A stretch of 64,000 bases of DNA from Streptomyces acidicola (GCF_009377235.1 NZ_VMNX01000001.1:124001-188000), one strand, 5' to 3'. Numbered from the stretch's first letter, positions 15,767 to 22,714 are shown. Numbers and translations: made by a program. Notes: a model not told the origin generated them from the sequence alone.

Positions 15767-15802
15767 CGGCCCAGGCGGTGGTGGTGCACCATCCGGGGCC
15801 GC
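15767..15802 (+). promoter_or_regulatory. Structured leader hairpin before zinc-motif/GIY-YIG gene
   Basis: GCGGCCC and GGGCCGC enclose an inner TGGTGCACCA self-complementary loop, 27 bases upstream of the GTG at 15829. It would fold in the transcript of the downstream gene and resembles, in position, the hairpin before the HNH gene at 40518. Confidence 0.5.
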
Positions 15803-15828
15803 TTCGGAGACTGCGAAGGAGTCCCCGT

Positions 15829-17118
15829 GTGACAACTGTACAGAAGCTCTCACCGCGCTCGCAGGCAGCGTGGGACGCGTTCCAAGAGCGGGTCGCCCAG
15901 CTTGGCGGTGTGGTTTTGGAGACAGAATGGCTAGGAAAGAACACGCAGCACCGGGTGCGCTGTCCGGAAGGGCACGAGTGCACACCTGCGCCGAGCTCCG
16001 TGCAGCAAGGCAGCGGCATCTGCCGCGCATGCGCAGGACGCGACCCGAAGGCCGCTGAAGTCGCTTTCCGGGCGCGTCTCAAGGCATTGGGCGCCGTGCT
16101 GCTTGAGCCCGTCTGGCTTGGTAGCAGAAAGCCACACCGAGTGATCTGTGTCGGAGGTCACGAGTGCAGCCCCCGTCCGGCAGATGTGCAGCAGGGTCGC
16201 GGCCTCTGTAGGGCGTGCGCAGGCAAGGAACCCGGCTCCTCCGAGGCTGCATTCAGGGCACGCGTCACAGAACTTGGCGGTGAAGTCCTGGAGACGGAAT
16301 GGCTTGGCAGGGCCACACCGCACCGGGTCCGCTGCGCAGCCGGCCACGCCTGCACACCGCGCCCGAGCAGCGTCCTGCAGGGACAGGGAATCTGCGGGGC
16401 GTGTGCGGGCCGGGACCCGAAAGTCGCGTGGGCCGCCTTCCGGACCCGCGTGGCGGAACTGGGCGGAACCGTCCTGGAGACGGAATGGTTGGGCAGGGCC
16501 CCGCATAGGGTGCGTTGCACGGTCGGCCATGAATGCACGCCAACCCCCAGCAATGTCCTGCAGGGACAGGGAATCTGCGGGGCGTGTGCGGGAAATGATT
16601 CAAAGGTGGCCGAGAGCCAATTCCGGGCACGCGTCGCGGAGCTCGGTGGCGTTGTCCTTGAGCTCAAATGGCTTGGCAATAAGCAGCCTCACCGCGTGCG
16701 ATGCGCGAAGGGCCATGAGTGCTCACCCACGCCGGGCGCTGTGCAGCAAGGGTGCGGTATCTGCCGGGTGTGCGCAGGTAGGTCATGGGATGTGTTCTAC
16801 GTCGTTGTTGACGAGATCAATGACACCGTGAAGTTCGGTATCACATCGGGAGATCCGCGTCCTCGGCTTAGTGACCATGCCCGTGACGGCTTCGACTGCG
16901 TCATACGCCTCATCGAGGGACTGCCCGGTGACCTGGCGCCGCGGCTGGAACGAGCCGTCCTCGCCGCGCTACGAGATGCTCGCGAGGCGCCGGTGCGTGG
17001 CCGCGAGTACTTTCCCGCGCGCGTTCTGGGCCTGGTCCTCGACGTGGTCGACGGGTGGACCAGGTCGCCAGCGCCAGTCGAGGAGCCGGAGCAGCTCGCC
17101 CTCGATGTTGCCGCGTAG
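15829..17118 (+). CDS. Five-repeat zinc-motif protein with GIY-YIG-like C-terminal domain
   Basis: 429 residues from GTG 15829 (GAAGGA eight bases upstream). Five tandem units of about 62 residues occupy residues 14-319. Each has a helix (F-x-A-R-V-A-E-L-G-G), the strand VLETEWLG, then HRVRC-x3-GH-x-C-x-P-x-P and a CxxC knuckle (GICGACAG), a treble-clef or zinc-ribbon pattern recalling DUF4379/DUF723-type repeats. Residues 320-429 read VFYVVVDEINDTVKFGITSG, DPRPRLSDHAR and a final EYFPA region, the order of GIY-YIG/T5orf172 nucleases. Likely a DNA-binding homing-type nuclease. Parts of units 3 and 4 are identical over 38 bases of DNA. Confidence 0.7.
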   Translation: MTTVQKLSPRSQAAWDAFQERVAQLGGVVLETEWLGKNTQHRVRCPEGHECTPAPSSVQQGSGICRACAGRDPKAAEVAFRARLKALGAVLLEPVWLGSRKPHRVICVGGHECSPRPADVQQGRGLCRACAGKEPGSSEAAFRARVTELGGEVLETEWLGRATPHRVRCAAGHACTPRPSSVLQGQGICGACAGRDPKVAWAAFRTRVAELGGTVLETEWLGRAPHRVRCTVGHECTPTPSNVLQGQGICGACAGNDSKVAESQFRARVAELGGVVLELKWLGNKQPHRVRCAKGHECSPTPGAVQQGCGICRVCAGRSWDVFYVVVDEINDTVKFGITSGDPRPRLSDHARDGFDCVIRLIEGLPGDLAPRLERAVLAALRDAREAPVRGREYFPARVLGLVLDVVDGWTRSPAPVEEPEQLALDVAA

Positions 17119-17125
17119 AACATCA

Positions 17126-17163
17126 GAAAGGCGCTCTCGGCATATAACCGGGAGCGCCTTTCT
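17126..17163. terminator. Bidirectional terminator
   Basis: 16-bp stem with one G-T pair: AGAAAGGCGCTC... pairs with ...GAGCGCCTTTCT, loop CATATAA. The T/A-rich outer ends serve both the plus gene ending at 17118 and the minus gene ending at 17170. Confidence 0.85.
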
Positions 17164-17169
17164 GGTGTT

Positions 17170-17604
17170 TTAGGAGGCGATGGCGCGGGCCATGTCCCGG
17201 AGCTTCTCCAGGTTGGCGATGGTCTTGTCGCAGAACTCCGCCACATGCTGCGGGTCCATGTAGTAGCCGTTGGCGGTCGTGCCGTCCTCGGCGAAGATGA
17301 ACGGGCGCCGCTTGTCCTCTTCGCTGCTGTACGGGTCCAGGCCCATGCGGAAGTAGGCGAGCAGCTCCGTACCGTCCCGGTGCGGGAGCTCGATGTCGAC
17401 GTCCGGGCCCGAATGCCAGATGTCCTCGACGGCCACCTGGCGGTCGTTGGCGTGGTCCTGCGTGCACCACGCGGGGTCTTCGATCCACACGTGCCGGGCG
17501 CTACCCTCGCGCCCGATCAGCGCCGGCACCAGCCGGAAATCGGGAGAGACGGAGGGAGCGGCGGGCGCCGCAGAGACGGCAGACTCGCTGTGCAGTACGC
17601 TCAT
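17170..17604 (-). CDS. DUF6907-like protein
   Basis: 144 residues from ATG 17604 with AAGGAA upstream. Disordered Ala/Ser-rich start, then WIEDPAWCTQDHAND, VEDIWHSGPDVDIEL and GTELLAYFRMGLDPYSS, the Streptomyces DUF6907 pattern (a WC...H landmark). Function unknown; the family is common near actinomycete mobile elements. Shares its leader with the gene at 13771-14061. Confidence 0.7.
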   Translation of the reverse strand: MSVLHSESAVSAAPAAPSVSPDFRLVPALIGREGSARHVWIEDPAWCTQDHANDRQVAVEDIWHSGPDVDIELPHRDGTELLAYFRMGLDPYSSEEDKRRPFIFAEDGTTANGYYMDPQHVAEFCDKTIANLEKLRDMARAIAS

Positions 17605-17630
17605 CGAGATTCCTTCTTTCGCGAGATGGA

Positions 17631-17734
17631 TCACTGGTCAGCGAGTGGCGACTCGCTGTCGAACAGCGGCCGGGCGTGGCGACGCCCGGCCGTTCGTCGT
17701 CTTGGCGGAACGGCGACAAGTGAGACGCTAGATC
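17631..17734 (-). promoter_or_regulatory. Conserved dyad leader, copy 2
   Basis: TCACTGGTCAGCGAGT, 4-base gap, ACTCGCTG (17631-17658), then a 10-bp GC hairpin (CGGCCGGGCG 17667-17676 with CGCCCGGCCG 17683-17692) and the block TGAGACGCTAGATC (17721-17734). All parts match copy 1 in order and near-equal spacing. Likely the promoter, operator and attenuator of the DUF6907 gene. Confidence 0.6.
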
Positions 17735-18228
17735 ACGCCACCGGGAGCGGGTACGAAAATCGGATGCCCCCGCCGCCCCCGAGCAGGTGGCACAACCCGA
17801 TCAACGGCGCACCACCGCGTGCAAACCCAATGTCACACGGGGTACTTTCCACCTTGCATTTCTTGCGAGGCGGGAAACCGGGGACTTGGATGAGTCCCGG
17901 AGGCGACAGCATCTGACAGCTCCATTGGACGGCTGAAAATCGTCGATCTTCATAGGCGGCGGCCTCCGGCGACCGGGCGTTCGCGTTCGTCGTGGGGCGG
18001 GCCAGAACTTAGCTCGTGGCGGGGCTGGCGTGCGACCCAGGCCCGAAGTGATCACATAGATTCGGCAGGTCTCTAACCAGCCGATTCTTGCGAATCCTCA
18101 AAATGAGAATGTGTCACCCGGACCTCCCAACTGTGGACTTTCCTATGCGCAAGTCGCCTACGAAACCGCAAACCGGGCCAAGAGGCCCGAACCACAGGCG
18201 TCTGCGTCCGCGCTCCTTTGGCGGGAAG
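17735..18228. other. Gene-poor stretch before the transfer-control region
   Basis: About 490 bases in which no convincing gene, repeat or RNA was found. Open frames on either strand give arginine- and proline-rich nonsense. It ends at a broken GIY-YIG gene, so it may be decayed sequence at the edge of the transfer module. Confidence 0.45.
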
Positions 18229-18366
18229 TCACCCGTCACCAGTACCCCGGGCTCGGTAAGAGGGCGTGAGTCGTGCCACTCGTCTGGTCGAGATGCCGAC
18301 GTAGGGCAGGACGTCGTCGGCATCGTAGTAGCGGTAGAGCGCGGTGCGCTCGGTGGATTCGGGCAT
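18229..18366 (-). pseudogene. 5' remnant of a GIY-YIG domain gene
   Basis: 45 codons from ATG 18366. ESTERTALYRYYDADDVLPYVGIS matches the start of the small GIY-YIG proteins often found beside regulators of Streptomyces integrative elements (ALYRxYDAxxxLLYVGIS). After the YVGIS strand the sequence loses the family pattern and stops at 18229. Only the first ~28 codons are recognisable, so it is a truncated copy. A KorSA-type operator sits just upstream. Confidence 0.6.
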
Positions 18367-18390
18367 GCCGCTCCTTCATGGTCATCTTCA

Positions 18391-18404
18391 CTTGGGTATC
18401 CAAG
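18391..18404. promoter_or_regulatory. GntR (KorSA-like) operator 1
   Basis: CTTGGGTATCCAAG, near-perfect dyad, between the GIY-YIG remnant (-) and the PPOX gene (+). Same core as the sites at 18912, 18935, 19829 and 19873. Confidence 0.7.
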
Positions 18405-18482
18405 ATGACCCACCGAAAGTAGCGCCACTGCCGCGGAGCGTGCAAGTGGTGCGACGAATCGCGATGTAGGTAGCGTCGAGCC

Positions 18483-18902
18483 ATGGAGATGCCAGAGGTG
18501 GAGCGGCGCCAGCGTTTCGCGGACGCCAGGGTGTTGCGCCTGTCGACGGCGGACGCCGAGGGTAAGCCGCACCTGGTGCCGGCGACTTTCGCCGTCGTGG
18601 GCGACCGCGTGGTGATAGCGGTGGACCACAAGCCAAAGCGCCACACCAATCTGAAGCGACTTCGGAACATCCAGGAGAATCCCGCAGTCTCCCTGCTCGT
18701 CGATCACTTCGATGAGGACTGGGAGCGGTTGTGGTGGGTTCGCGCGGACGGCCTGGCGCGAGTGCTTGAGAACGTTGACGCCGACGAACTTGTACAGGCG
18801 CTCCTATCCAAGTACGACCAATACCGCGACCGGCGCCCGAGCGGCCCGGTGATCGAGATTCATGTGAACCGCTGGTCAGGGTGGGTGGCGCACGCGGAGT
18901 AG
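18483..18902 (+). CDS. F420-dependent PPOX-class oxidoreductase-like protein
   Basis: 139 residues. Split-barrel flavin-fold pattern: RRQRFADARVLRLSTADAEGKPHLVPATFAV, VVIAVDHKPKRHTNLKRLRNIQENPAVSLLVDHF, LWWVRADGLARVL. These match the TIGR03668 group of F420-dependent PPOX proteins (Rv0121 type). Predicted to bind cofactor F420 and catalyse a redox step; substrate unknown. It lies between two KorSA-type operators and just before the repressor gene, an unusual place for a metabolic enzyme. Confidence 0.8.
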   Translation: MEMPEVERRQRFADARVLRLSTADAEGKPHLVPATFAVVGDRVVIAVDHKPKRHTNLKRLRNIQENPAVSLLVDHFDEDWERLWWVRADGLARVLENVDADELVQALLSKYDQYRDRRPSGPVIEIHVNRWSGWVAHAE

Positions 18903-18911
18903 ACGCGCAAC

Positions 18912-18948
18912 TTGGATATCCCGCTACGCTGACTTTGGGTATCCAAGC
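18912..18948. promoter_or_regulatory. GntR operators 2 and 3 before the repressor gene
   Basis: CTTGGATATCC (18912-18922, an incomplete copy lacking the last half) and TTTGGGTATCCAAG (18935-18948), the latter ending 13 bases before the repressor ATG. Between them lies GCTACGCT, a plausible -10 region. The arrangement implies autorepression. Confidence 0.7.
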
Positions 18949-18961
18949 AGTCAGGAGCGCG

Positions 18962-19753
18962 ATGTCAACCAACCCGTCCAAAGTTCCGCCCTTCAGGCGG
19001 ATCGCCAATGAGCTCAGAGCCGAGATCCTCCGGGGGGACCTGTCGCCCGGGGACAAGATTCCGTCACAGGAGCAGCTTGAGCAGCGCTTCGGGGCCAGCC
19101 GCGCCACCGTGCGTAAGGGAGTGGCTGTGCTGGCGACGGAAGGGCTCGTTACGACCAGCCAGGGAAAGGCATCCATCGTCCGGGAGCGCCCCAGCGTGAG
19201 TCTGCGGCAGACGGGCAGTATCTATCGGGCACGCCGTGCGACCGGGGAAGCGAACTTCAACGCTGAGGCCCGAGCTCAGGGGCAGCGCGTCCATCAAGAG
19301 ATTCGCGAGGTGGTCGAAGCGCCCGCCCCGGAGGTGATCGCCGAACGCTTTCGGCTAGCGCCAGGGGCACCCGTCGTCGTTCGACGGCTACTCTTCGTCG
19401 CAGAGAGCAAGGACGGGGGGGCTGACACGCCCTTGCAGTTGTGTGACGGCTACTACGATGCGGCCGTTGCGAGGGAGACGCGGCTGGCGGAGGCGCGCCT
19501 GATTAAGGGGGGTGCCAACGCCCTCATTGAGGACCCTGACGGCCCCATAGGGCGTCGCATCACGCAATTCATCGAAGACCTCGACATCCGCATGCCCTAC
19601 CCGCACGAGATCGAGCAGCTCAACATCCCCGTGGGTGTGCCCGTCGCCCGCGTGATCCGCACCGCCTACGACTCCGCCGGGGACGTACTCGAAGTCCTCG
19701 ACTCCATCGTTCCGTGTGATCGACACGTCTTCCGATACGTGATCGATGTGTAA
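18962..19753 (+). CDS. GntR-family repressor with UTRA domain (KorSA-like)
   Basis: 263 residues from ATG 18962 after CAGGAG. N-terminal winged helix (FRRIANELRAEILRGDLSPG, KIPSQEQLEQRFGASRATVRKGVAVL, residues ~10-68) and a C-terminal UTRA ligand-binding fold (EVIAERFRLAPGAPVVVRRLL ... PVARVIRTAYDSAGDVLEVLDSIV). This is the HutC/KorSA subfamily that represses transfer genes of Streptomyces plasmids and integrative elements. Matching dyads lie before this gene and before the transfer operon. Ends with a true terminator. Confidence 0.85.
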   Translation: MSTNPSKVPPFRRIANELRAEILRGDLSPGDKIPSQEQLEQRFGASRATVRKGVAVLATEGLVTTSQGKASIVRERPSVSLRQTGSIYRARRATGEANFNAEARAQGQRVHQEIREVVEAPAPEVIAERFRLAPGAPVVVRRLLFVAESKDGGADTPLQLCDGYYDAAVARETRLAEARLIKGGANALIEDPDGPIGRRITQFIEDLDIRMPYPHEIEQLNIPVGVPVARVIRTAYDSAGDVLEVLDSIVPCDRHVFRYVIDV

Positions 19754-19771
19754 GCGGCGTTACTCCAGCTG

Positions 19772-19804
19772 AGCCCCCAACTGCCTAGCAGCTGGGGGCT
19801 TTTT
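19772..19804 (+). terminator. Rho-independent terminator after the repressor
   Basis: AGCCCCCAACTG pairs with CAGCTGGGGGCT (one mismatch, 5-base loop) followed by TTTTT. It ends the gntR transcript before the transfer operon. Confidence 0.9.
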
Positions 19805-19828
19805 GCTGCCCTTGTACTTGTCGCAGCA

Positions 19829-19886
19829 CTTGCATACCCAAGCTGTAGCGGCTACGGTCTCACTAGTCGCAACATGGATATCCAAG
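19829..19886. promoter_or_regulatory. GntR operators 4 and 5 before the transfer operon
   Basis: CTTGCATACCCAAG (19829-19842, one base off the inverse of operator 1) and CATGGATATCCAAG (19873-19886), 30 bases apart. Between them TAGCGGCTACGGT may carry promoter elements. They lie 46 bases upstream of the HTH gene that opens the transfer operon, so the repressor probably silences it. Confidence 0.7.
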
Positions 19887-19931
19887 ATGCGGCAACCCAG
19901 TCCTGACCTGCCCAAATGACCGGAGGCCTCT

Positions 19932-20252
19932 GTGCCCACGCCCAACGACGAACTCGCCGAAGAGCTCGCCCAGTTGCAGGGCGCGCTCAAGCCGGCAGAG
20001 GTCGCCGAGTACCTGGAAGTCCACCCCGCGACCGTCTACCGCCTGATCGCTAGCGGGCAGTTGCGCACCATTCGGATCGGGAGCGGCCGGAAGCGCCGCA
20101 CCGGTCTCAAGGTGCCGCAGTCCGCCGTCGTCGAGTACCTGCGCAGCTCCCAGCCGTTCAAGCCGGGGGACGGTGCGACCGGCGCTCTACGAATCCCCGA
20201 GTCCGTCCTGAACTCGACGGACACCCTTTCGTCCGCCACGGAGGTGGCCTGA
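19932..20252 (+). CDS. Excisionase-type helix-turn-helix protein
   Basis: 106 residues from GTG 19932 after GGAGG. Residues ~17-68 (LKPAEVAEYLEVHPATVYRLIASGQLRTIRIGSGRKRR...VPQSAVVEYL) form the MerR-like wHTH of the excisionase/HTH_17 family. In integrative elements such genes act as excisionase or transfer activator; no integrase is in this window, so a regulatory role is more likely here. First gene of the operon after the KorSA-type operators. Confidence 0.75.
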   Translation: MPTPNDELAEELAQLQGALKPAEVAEYLEVHPATVYRLIASGQLRTIRIGSGRKRRTGLKVPQSAVVEYLRSSQPFKPGDGATGALRIPESVLNSTDTLSSATEVA

Positions 20253-20458
20253 TGAGCACCACCGCAACCCCCGCCCTCACCCCGGGCGACATCTATGTGG
20301 CTGCTGCCCGCGCCGACCATCTCGCACGCTGCGTCTCTTGCCGGGAGATTGCCGACGCGGTCGAGGCTGCGGCCGTCGAGAACGGTGAGTCGATGCAGCG
20401 CCGTGACCGCATCCAGCTCGGCTTCCGCGTCGCGCGCTCCGGGGCGGTGACGGCATGA
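20252..20458 (+). CDS. Small hypothetical protein
   Basis: 68 residues, ATGA overlap with the HTH gene. Helical, with CVSCREIADAVEAAAVEN (a CxxC). Coupled to both neighbours. Common small-protein type of Streptomyces transfer operons; function unknown. Confidence 0.6.
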   Translation: MSTTATPALTPGDIYVAAARADHLARCVSCREIADAVEAAAVENGESMQRRDRIQLGFRVARSGAVTA

Positions 20459-20733
20459 CCGCCCCCACCCCCACCGCTCCGCTGCCGCCGGCTGCGCTGG
20501 ATGCGATGGACCACTTGGAGCTGCGGCTCCGCTTCCCGAAGTCTGTCGTCGATGCGGTCGTCGTGTACGAGACCGCGGCTCTGCGTGCCGCTGATTTGGC
20601 TGCGAAGGCTGCGACCGGCAAGGGTCTGCCTGCGCTGGATGTGCGGTCGTGGGAGTTCGCCGAGGATCTGATGGCCGCCGCGAAGGCGACGCTGGTCGAG
20701 GCCGGCCGCCTGGACCTGATTGGCGGTGCGTGA
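20455..20733 (+). CDS. Small hypothetical protein
   Basis: 92 residues, ATG overlapping the previous stop. Pro-rich start then helices (MDHLELRLRFPKSVVDAVVVYETAALRAADLA, SWEFAEDLMAAAKATLVEAGRL). No family recognised. Next ATG overlaps its stop. Confidence 0.6.
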   Translation: MTAPTPTAPLPPAALDAMDHLELRLRFPKSVVDAVVVYETAALRAADLAAKAATGKGLPALDVRSWEFAEDLMAAAKATLVEAGRLDLIGGA

Positions 20734-21116
20734 TGACTGTGCCGTCCCGTCTGCTTGACTCGGCCGCCGAGCAGGTCCGCGCCTTCAATCACGTGTCGCG
20801 GGACACGGGCGACGAGTGGCGTTTCCCGTCGCACTCCTACGATGCGCTCGGCAACCTCGCCCACTTGGTGCGGATGCTGGGTCAGGCGATCGAGCAGGCC
20901 ACGTTCCCAGCGGAGCGCACTCATCGGGCTGGCCGGCTCATCATCGACGGCGGGTTGGACGCTGACGAGCAGGTGCGGCGTATGCGGAATGCGCTCGCCG
21001 CCGCTAGCACGCACGCCACCGACCTTGCTGCTGCCCTCGACCGTATGCACTCGGCGACGTCGCCGATGGCTGTCGACACGACCGGTCTGGTCGGCTTCGA
21101 AGACGGGGAGGCATGA
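20733..21116 (+). CDS. Small helical hypothetical protein
   Basis: 127 residues from the ATG in the previous stop. Helical throughout (YDALGNLAHLVRMLGQAIEQA, EQVRRMRNALAAASTHATDLAAALDRMHSAT), probably a helical bundle. Part of the coupled transfer operon. Function unknown. Confidence 0.6.
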   Translation: MTVPSRLLDSAAEQVRAFNHVSRDTGDEWRFPSHSYDALGNLAHLVRMLGQAIEQATFPAERTHRAGRLIIDGGLDADEQVRRMRNALAAASTHATDLAAALDRMHSATSPMAVDTTGLVGFEDGEA

Positions 21117-21292
21117 TGGCCGCCCGCATTGTGCACGCCGAGTTCCCGGCGTCTCACCCCCGTGGTTCGTGGCCGGCGGAGGAGGAGGCGCAGCGCCTCC
21201 GCCAGTCCGGTACCCCGGCCGAGGTCCGCATGGATCTGCGAACCGACCGCTTCCTGGTCGTCTCGAAGTCCGAGGGCGGTGAGCAGTCGTGA
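21116..21292 (+). CDS. Small hypothetical protein (58 residues)
   Basis: ATGATGG overlap with the previous stop; GTG of the next ORF overlaps its own stop. ARIVHAEFPASHPRGSWPAEEEA...RMDLRTDRFLVVS has a beta-helix-beta order and real codon bias. Too short to classify; coupling supports it. Confidence 0.5.
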   Translation: MAARIVHAEFPASHPRGSWPAEEEAQRLRQSGTPAEVRMDLRTDRFLVVSKSEGGEQS

Positions 21293-21417
21293 CGGAGCAG
21301 GAAGCCGCGGACGCCTTGGCCGCCCAGCGGATCGCGGAGGCTCTGGCCGCCGCGGAGGCTGCTGAGCGTGCCGCTGCCGAGGCCGCGCGTCTGGCCGCTG
21401 CCCAGCAGCAGAAGTAA
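21289..21417 (+). CDS. Tiny Ala/Glu-rich helical protein (42 residues)
   Basis: GTG in the previous stop. Nearly pure Ala/Glu/Arg heptads (EALAAAEAAERAAAEAARLAA), a single amphipathic helix or coiled coil. A strong intergenic hairpin follows. Moderate support from coupling only. Confidence 0.4.
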   Translation: MTEQEAADALAAQRIAEALAAAEAAERAAAEAARLAAAQQQK

Positions 21418-21428
21418 CCCCTCAAGCC

Positions 21429-21475
21429 GCCGCGGCTGGCGGACCTCCTTTCCCCCCCGTCCTGTCAGCCGCGGC
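21429..21475 (+). terminator. Intergenic hairpin in transfer operon
   Basis: GCCGCGGCTG and CAGCCGCGGC form a 10-bp stem with a 27-base loop. It may slow transcription or protect the upstream message; genes continue downstream. Confidence 0.5.
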
Positions 21476-21517
21476 ACCCCATCCCTATCCCGTACTTCCT
21501 GAAAGGGCTCATGAGCC

Positions 21518-21754
21518 ATGTCTCCGTACCTGTTGTCTGCCGATCTGGGTGTTACCGAGCTGGGCCAGCGAGCCCGCGCCACCACGACGGTCGCCGAGGC
21601 CACCGTCCTCAGCATCACCGATCTGTTCGCCGCGTTCGCCGAGGCCCGCGCGGCGGGCGACCAGGCCCGCATGGATGCGATCCGCGCCGCCGCCGCGCTC
21701 GACCCCGCTCTGGCGGCCGAGCTGGACGGCTTCGACTACGAGGCCGCTGCCTGA
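21518..21754 (+). CDS. Small hypothetical protein
   Basis: 78 residues, ATG 21518. SPYLLSADLGVTELGQRARATTTVAEA then helices with LFAAFAEARAAGDQARMDAIRAAAALDPALAAELDGFDYE. Coupled by ATGA to the RapZ-like gene, so they may act together. Unknown. Confidence 0.55.
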   Translation: MSPYLLSADLGVTELGQRARATTTVAEATVLSITDLFAAFAEARAAGDQARMDAIRAAAALDPALAAELDGFDYEAAA

Positions 21755-22134
21755 TGGCCACGGTGGAGATCGTCAGCTTCGGCTTCGGCCATGCGGGCGC
21801 CCCGGCCGCGCATCTGGTGCTGGATCTGCGCGAGCACTTCCGGGACCCGCACGTGGACCCGCGGATGCGCGAGCTGACCGGGTTCGACCGGCTGGTGCGG
21901 CGCACGGTTCTCCACACCAGCGGTGTGCGGCGGCTCCTGCGGGCGTCGACCCGGCAGGTGCAGGCGTTCGTGGCGGGCCCGTCGGGCGGGCGGATCGTGG
22001 TCGCCCCGGGTTGTGCGGGCGGCAGGCACAGGTCGGTTGTGGTGGCCGAGCAGCTGGCCCGCCGGCTCCGCCGCCGCGGCCACGAGGTGACCGTCGAGCA
22101 TCGCGACATCCGCCTGCCGGTCATCGACCGGTAG
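21754..22134 (+). CDS. RapZ C-terminal domain-like protein
   Basis: 126 residues. VEIVSFGFGHAGAPAAHLVLDLREHFRDPH, MRELTGFDRLVRRTVL, and IVVAPGCAGGRHRSVVVAEQL...HRDIRLP correspond to the C-terminal half of RapZ/YvcJ proteins (FGFKYG, LTGLD, IGCTGGRHRS, HRD). In full RapZ this half binds an amino-sugar ligand; the N-terminal P-loop half is absent here. Stand-alone copies occur in actinomycete mobile elements. Role in transfer unknown. Confidence 0.8.
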   Translation: MATVEIVSFGFGHAGAPAAHLVLDLREHFRDPHVDPRMRELTGFDRLVRRTVLHTSGVRRLLRASTRQVQAFVAGPSGGRIVVAPGCAGGRHRSVVVAEQLARRLRRRGHEVTVEHRDIRLPVIDR

Positions 22135-22144
22135 CCACCGAGCC

Positions 22145-22191
22145 GCCGCTCCCTCGCGCATCCGTCTCCCCCACGGCCGCGAGGGAGCGGC
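22145..22191 (+). terminator. Intergenic hairpin in transfer operon
   Basis: Perfect 14-bp stem GCCGCTCCCTCGCG / CGCGAGGGAGCGGC with a 19-base loop, 10 bases after the RapZ-like stop. May be a partial terminator or message-end stabiliser. Confidence 0.65.
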
Positions 22192-22284
22192 ACCCAGCCC
22201 CGGCCAGGCCGAACACGGGCCACGCCTCACCAGCAGACCGGGGCGCTGCACCACCAACTCAACCTTCGAACTGAGGAGTACTGC

Positions 22285-22473
22285 ATGGCTTCCGAGCGCC
22301 ACTTCCGCCCGGCCGGCTACTACAGCACCGACCAGCTGAGGCAGCAGATCGGCGAGGACATCGCCGACTTTCACGGTGCCGGGCACGGCGATTCCGTCGA
22401 CAGCCTGCTCGACGAGCTGAACCAGGTCAACAACGGCACCTGGAAGCCCAACCATCCGATCAACGGCCGTTGA
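22285..22473 (+). CDS. Small hypothetical protein
   Basis: 62 residues with AGGAG before ATG 22285. FRPAGYYSTDQLRQQIGEDIADFHGAGHGDSVDSLLDELNQVNNG, helical and acidic. No family recognised. Confidence 0.55.
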   Translation: MASERHFRPAGYYSTDQLRQQIGEDIADFHGAGHGDSVDSLLDELNQVNNGTWKPNHPINGR

Positions 22474-22510
22474 CCGGCTGTCCGCCTACCCGACCCGAGA
22501 GGACCGTCTG

Positions 22511-22714
22511 ATGGCCGCCATGGACTCGCCGTTCTCCCCGCCGGTGCGAGCTGCAGCTGACGCTGCGCTGGCTGCGCTGGGTGATGGCCGTACCGGCGAT
22601 GCCGCCCAGCTGCTGACCGCGGTGGCCCAGGAGGGCACGTGGCGGGACGCCGTGATGGCCGCCGAGATCGTGCTCGCCGCCCACCACACCAACAACCACA
22701 AGCCGGCCGCCTGA
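22511..22714 (+). CDS. Small helical hypothetical protein
   Basis: 67 residues; GAGAGGA before ATG 22511. VRAAADAALAALGDGRTGDAAQLLTAVAQEG has a tetratricopeptide-like two-helix look. No family recognised. Confidence 0.5.
   Translation: MAAMDSPFSPPVRAAADAALAALGDGRTGDAAQLLTAVAQEGTWRDAVMAAEIVLAAHHTNNHKPAA

Noticed and set aside
18088..18408. Plus-strand open frame of 106 codons
   Set aside because: Overlaps the GIY-YIG remnant on the other strand and has no recognisable domain or start signal.
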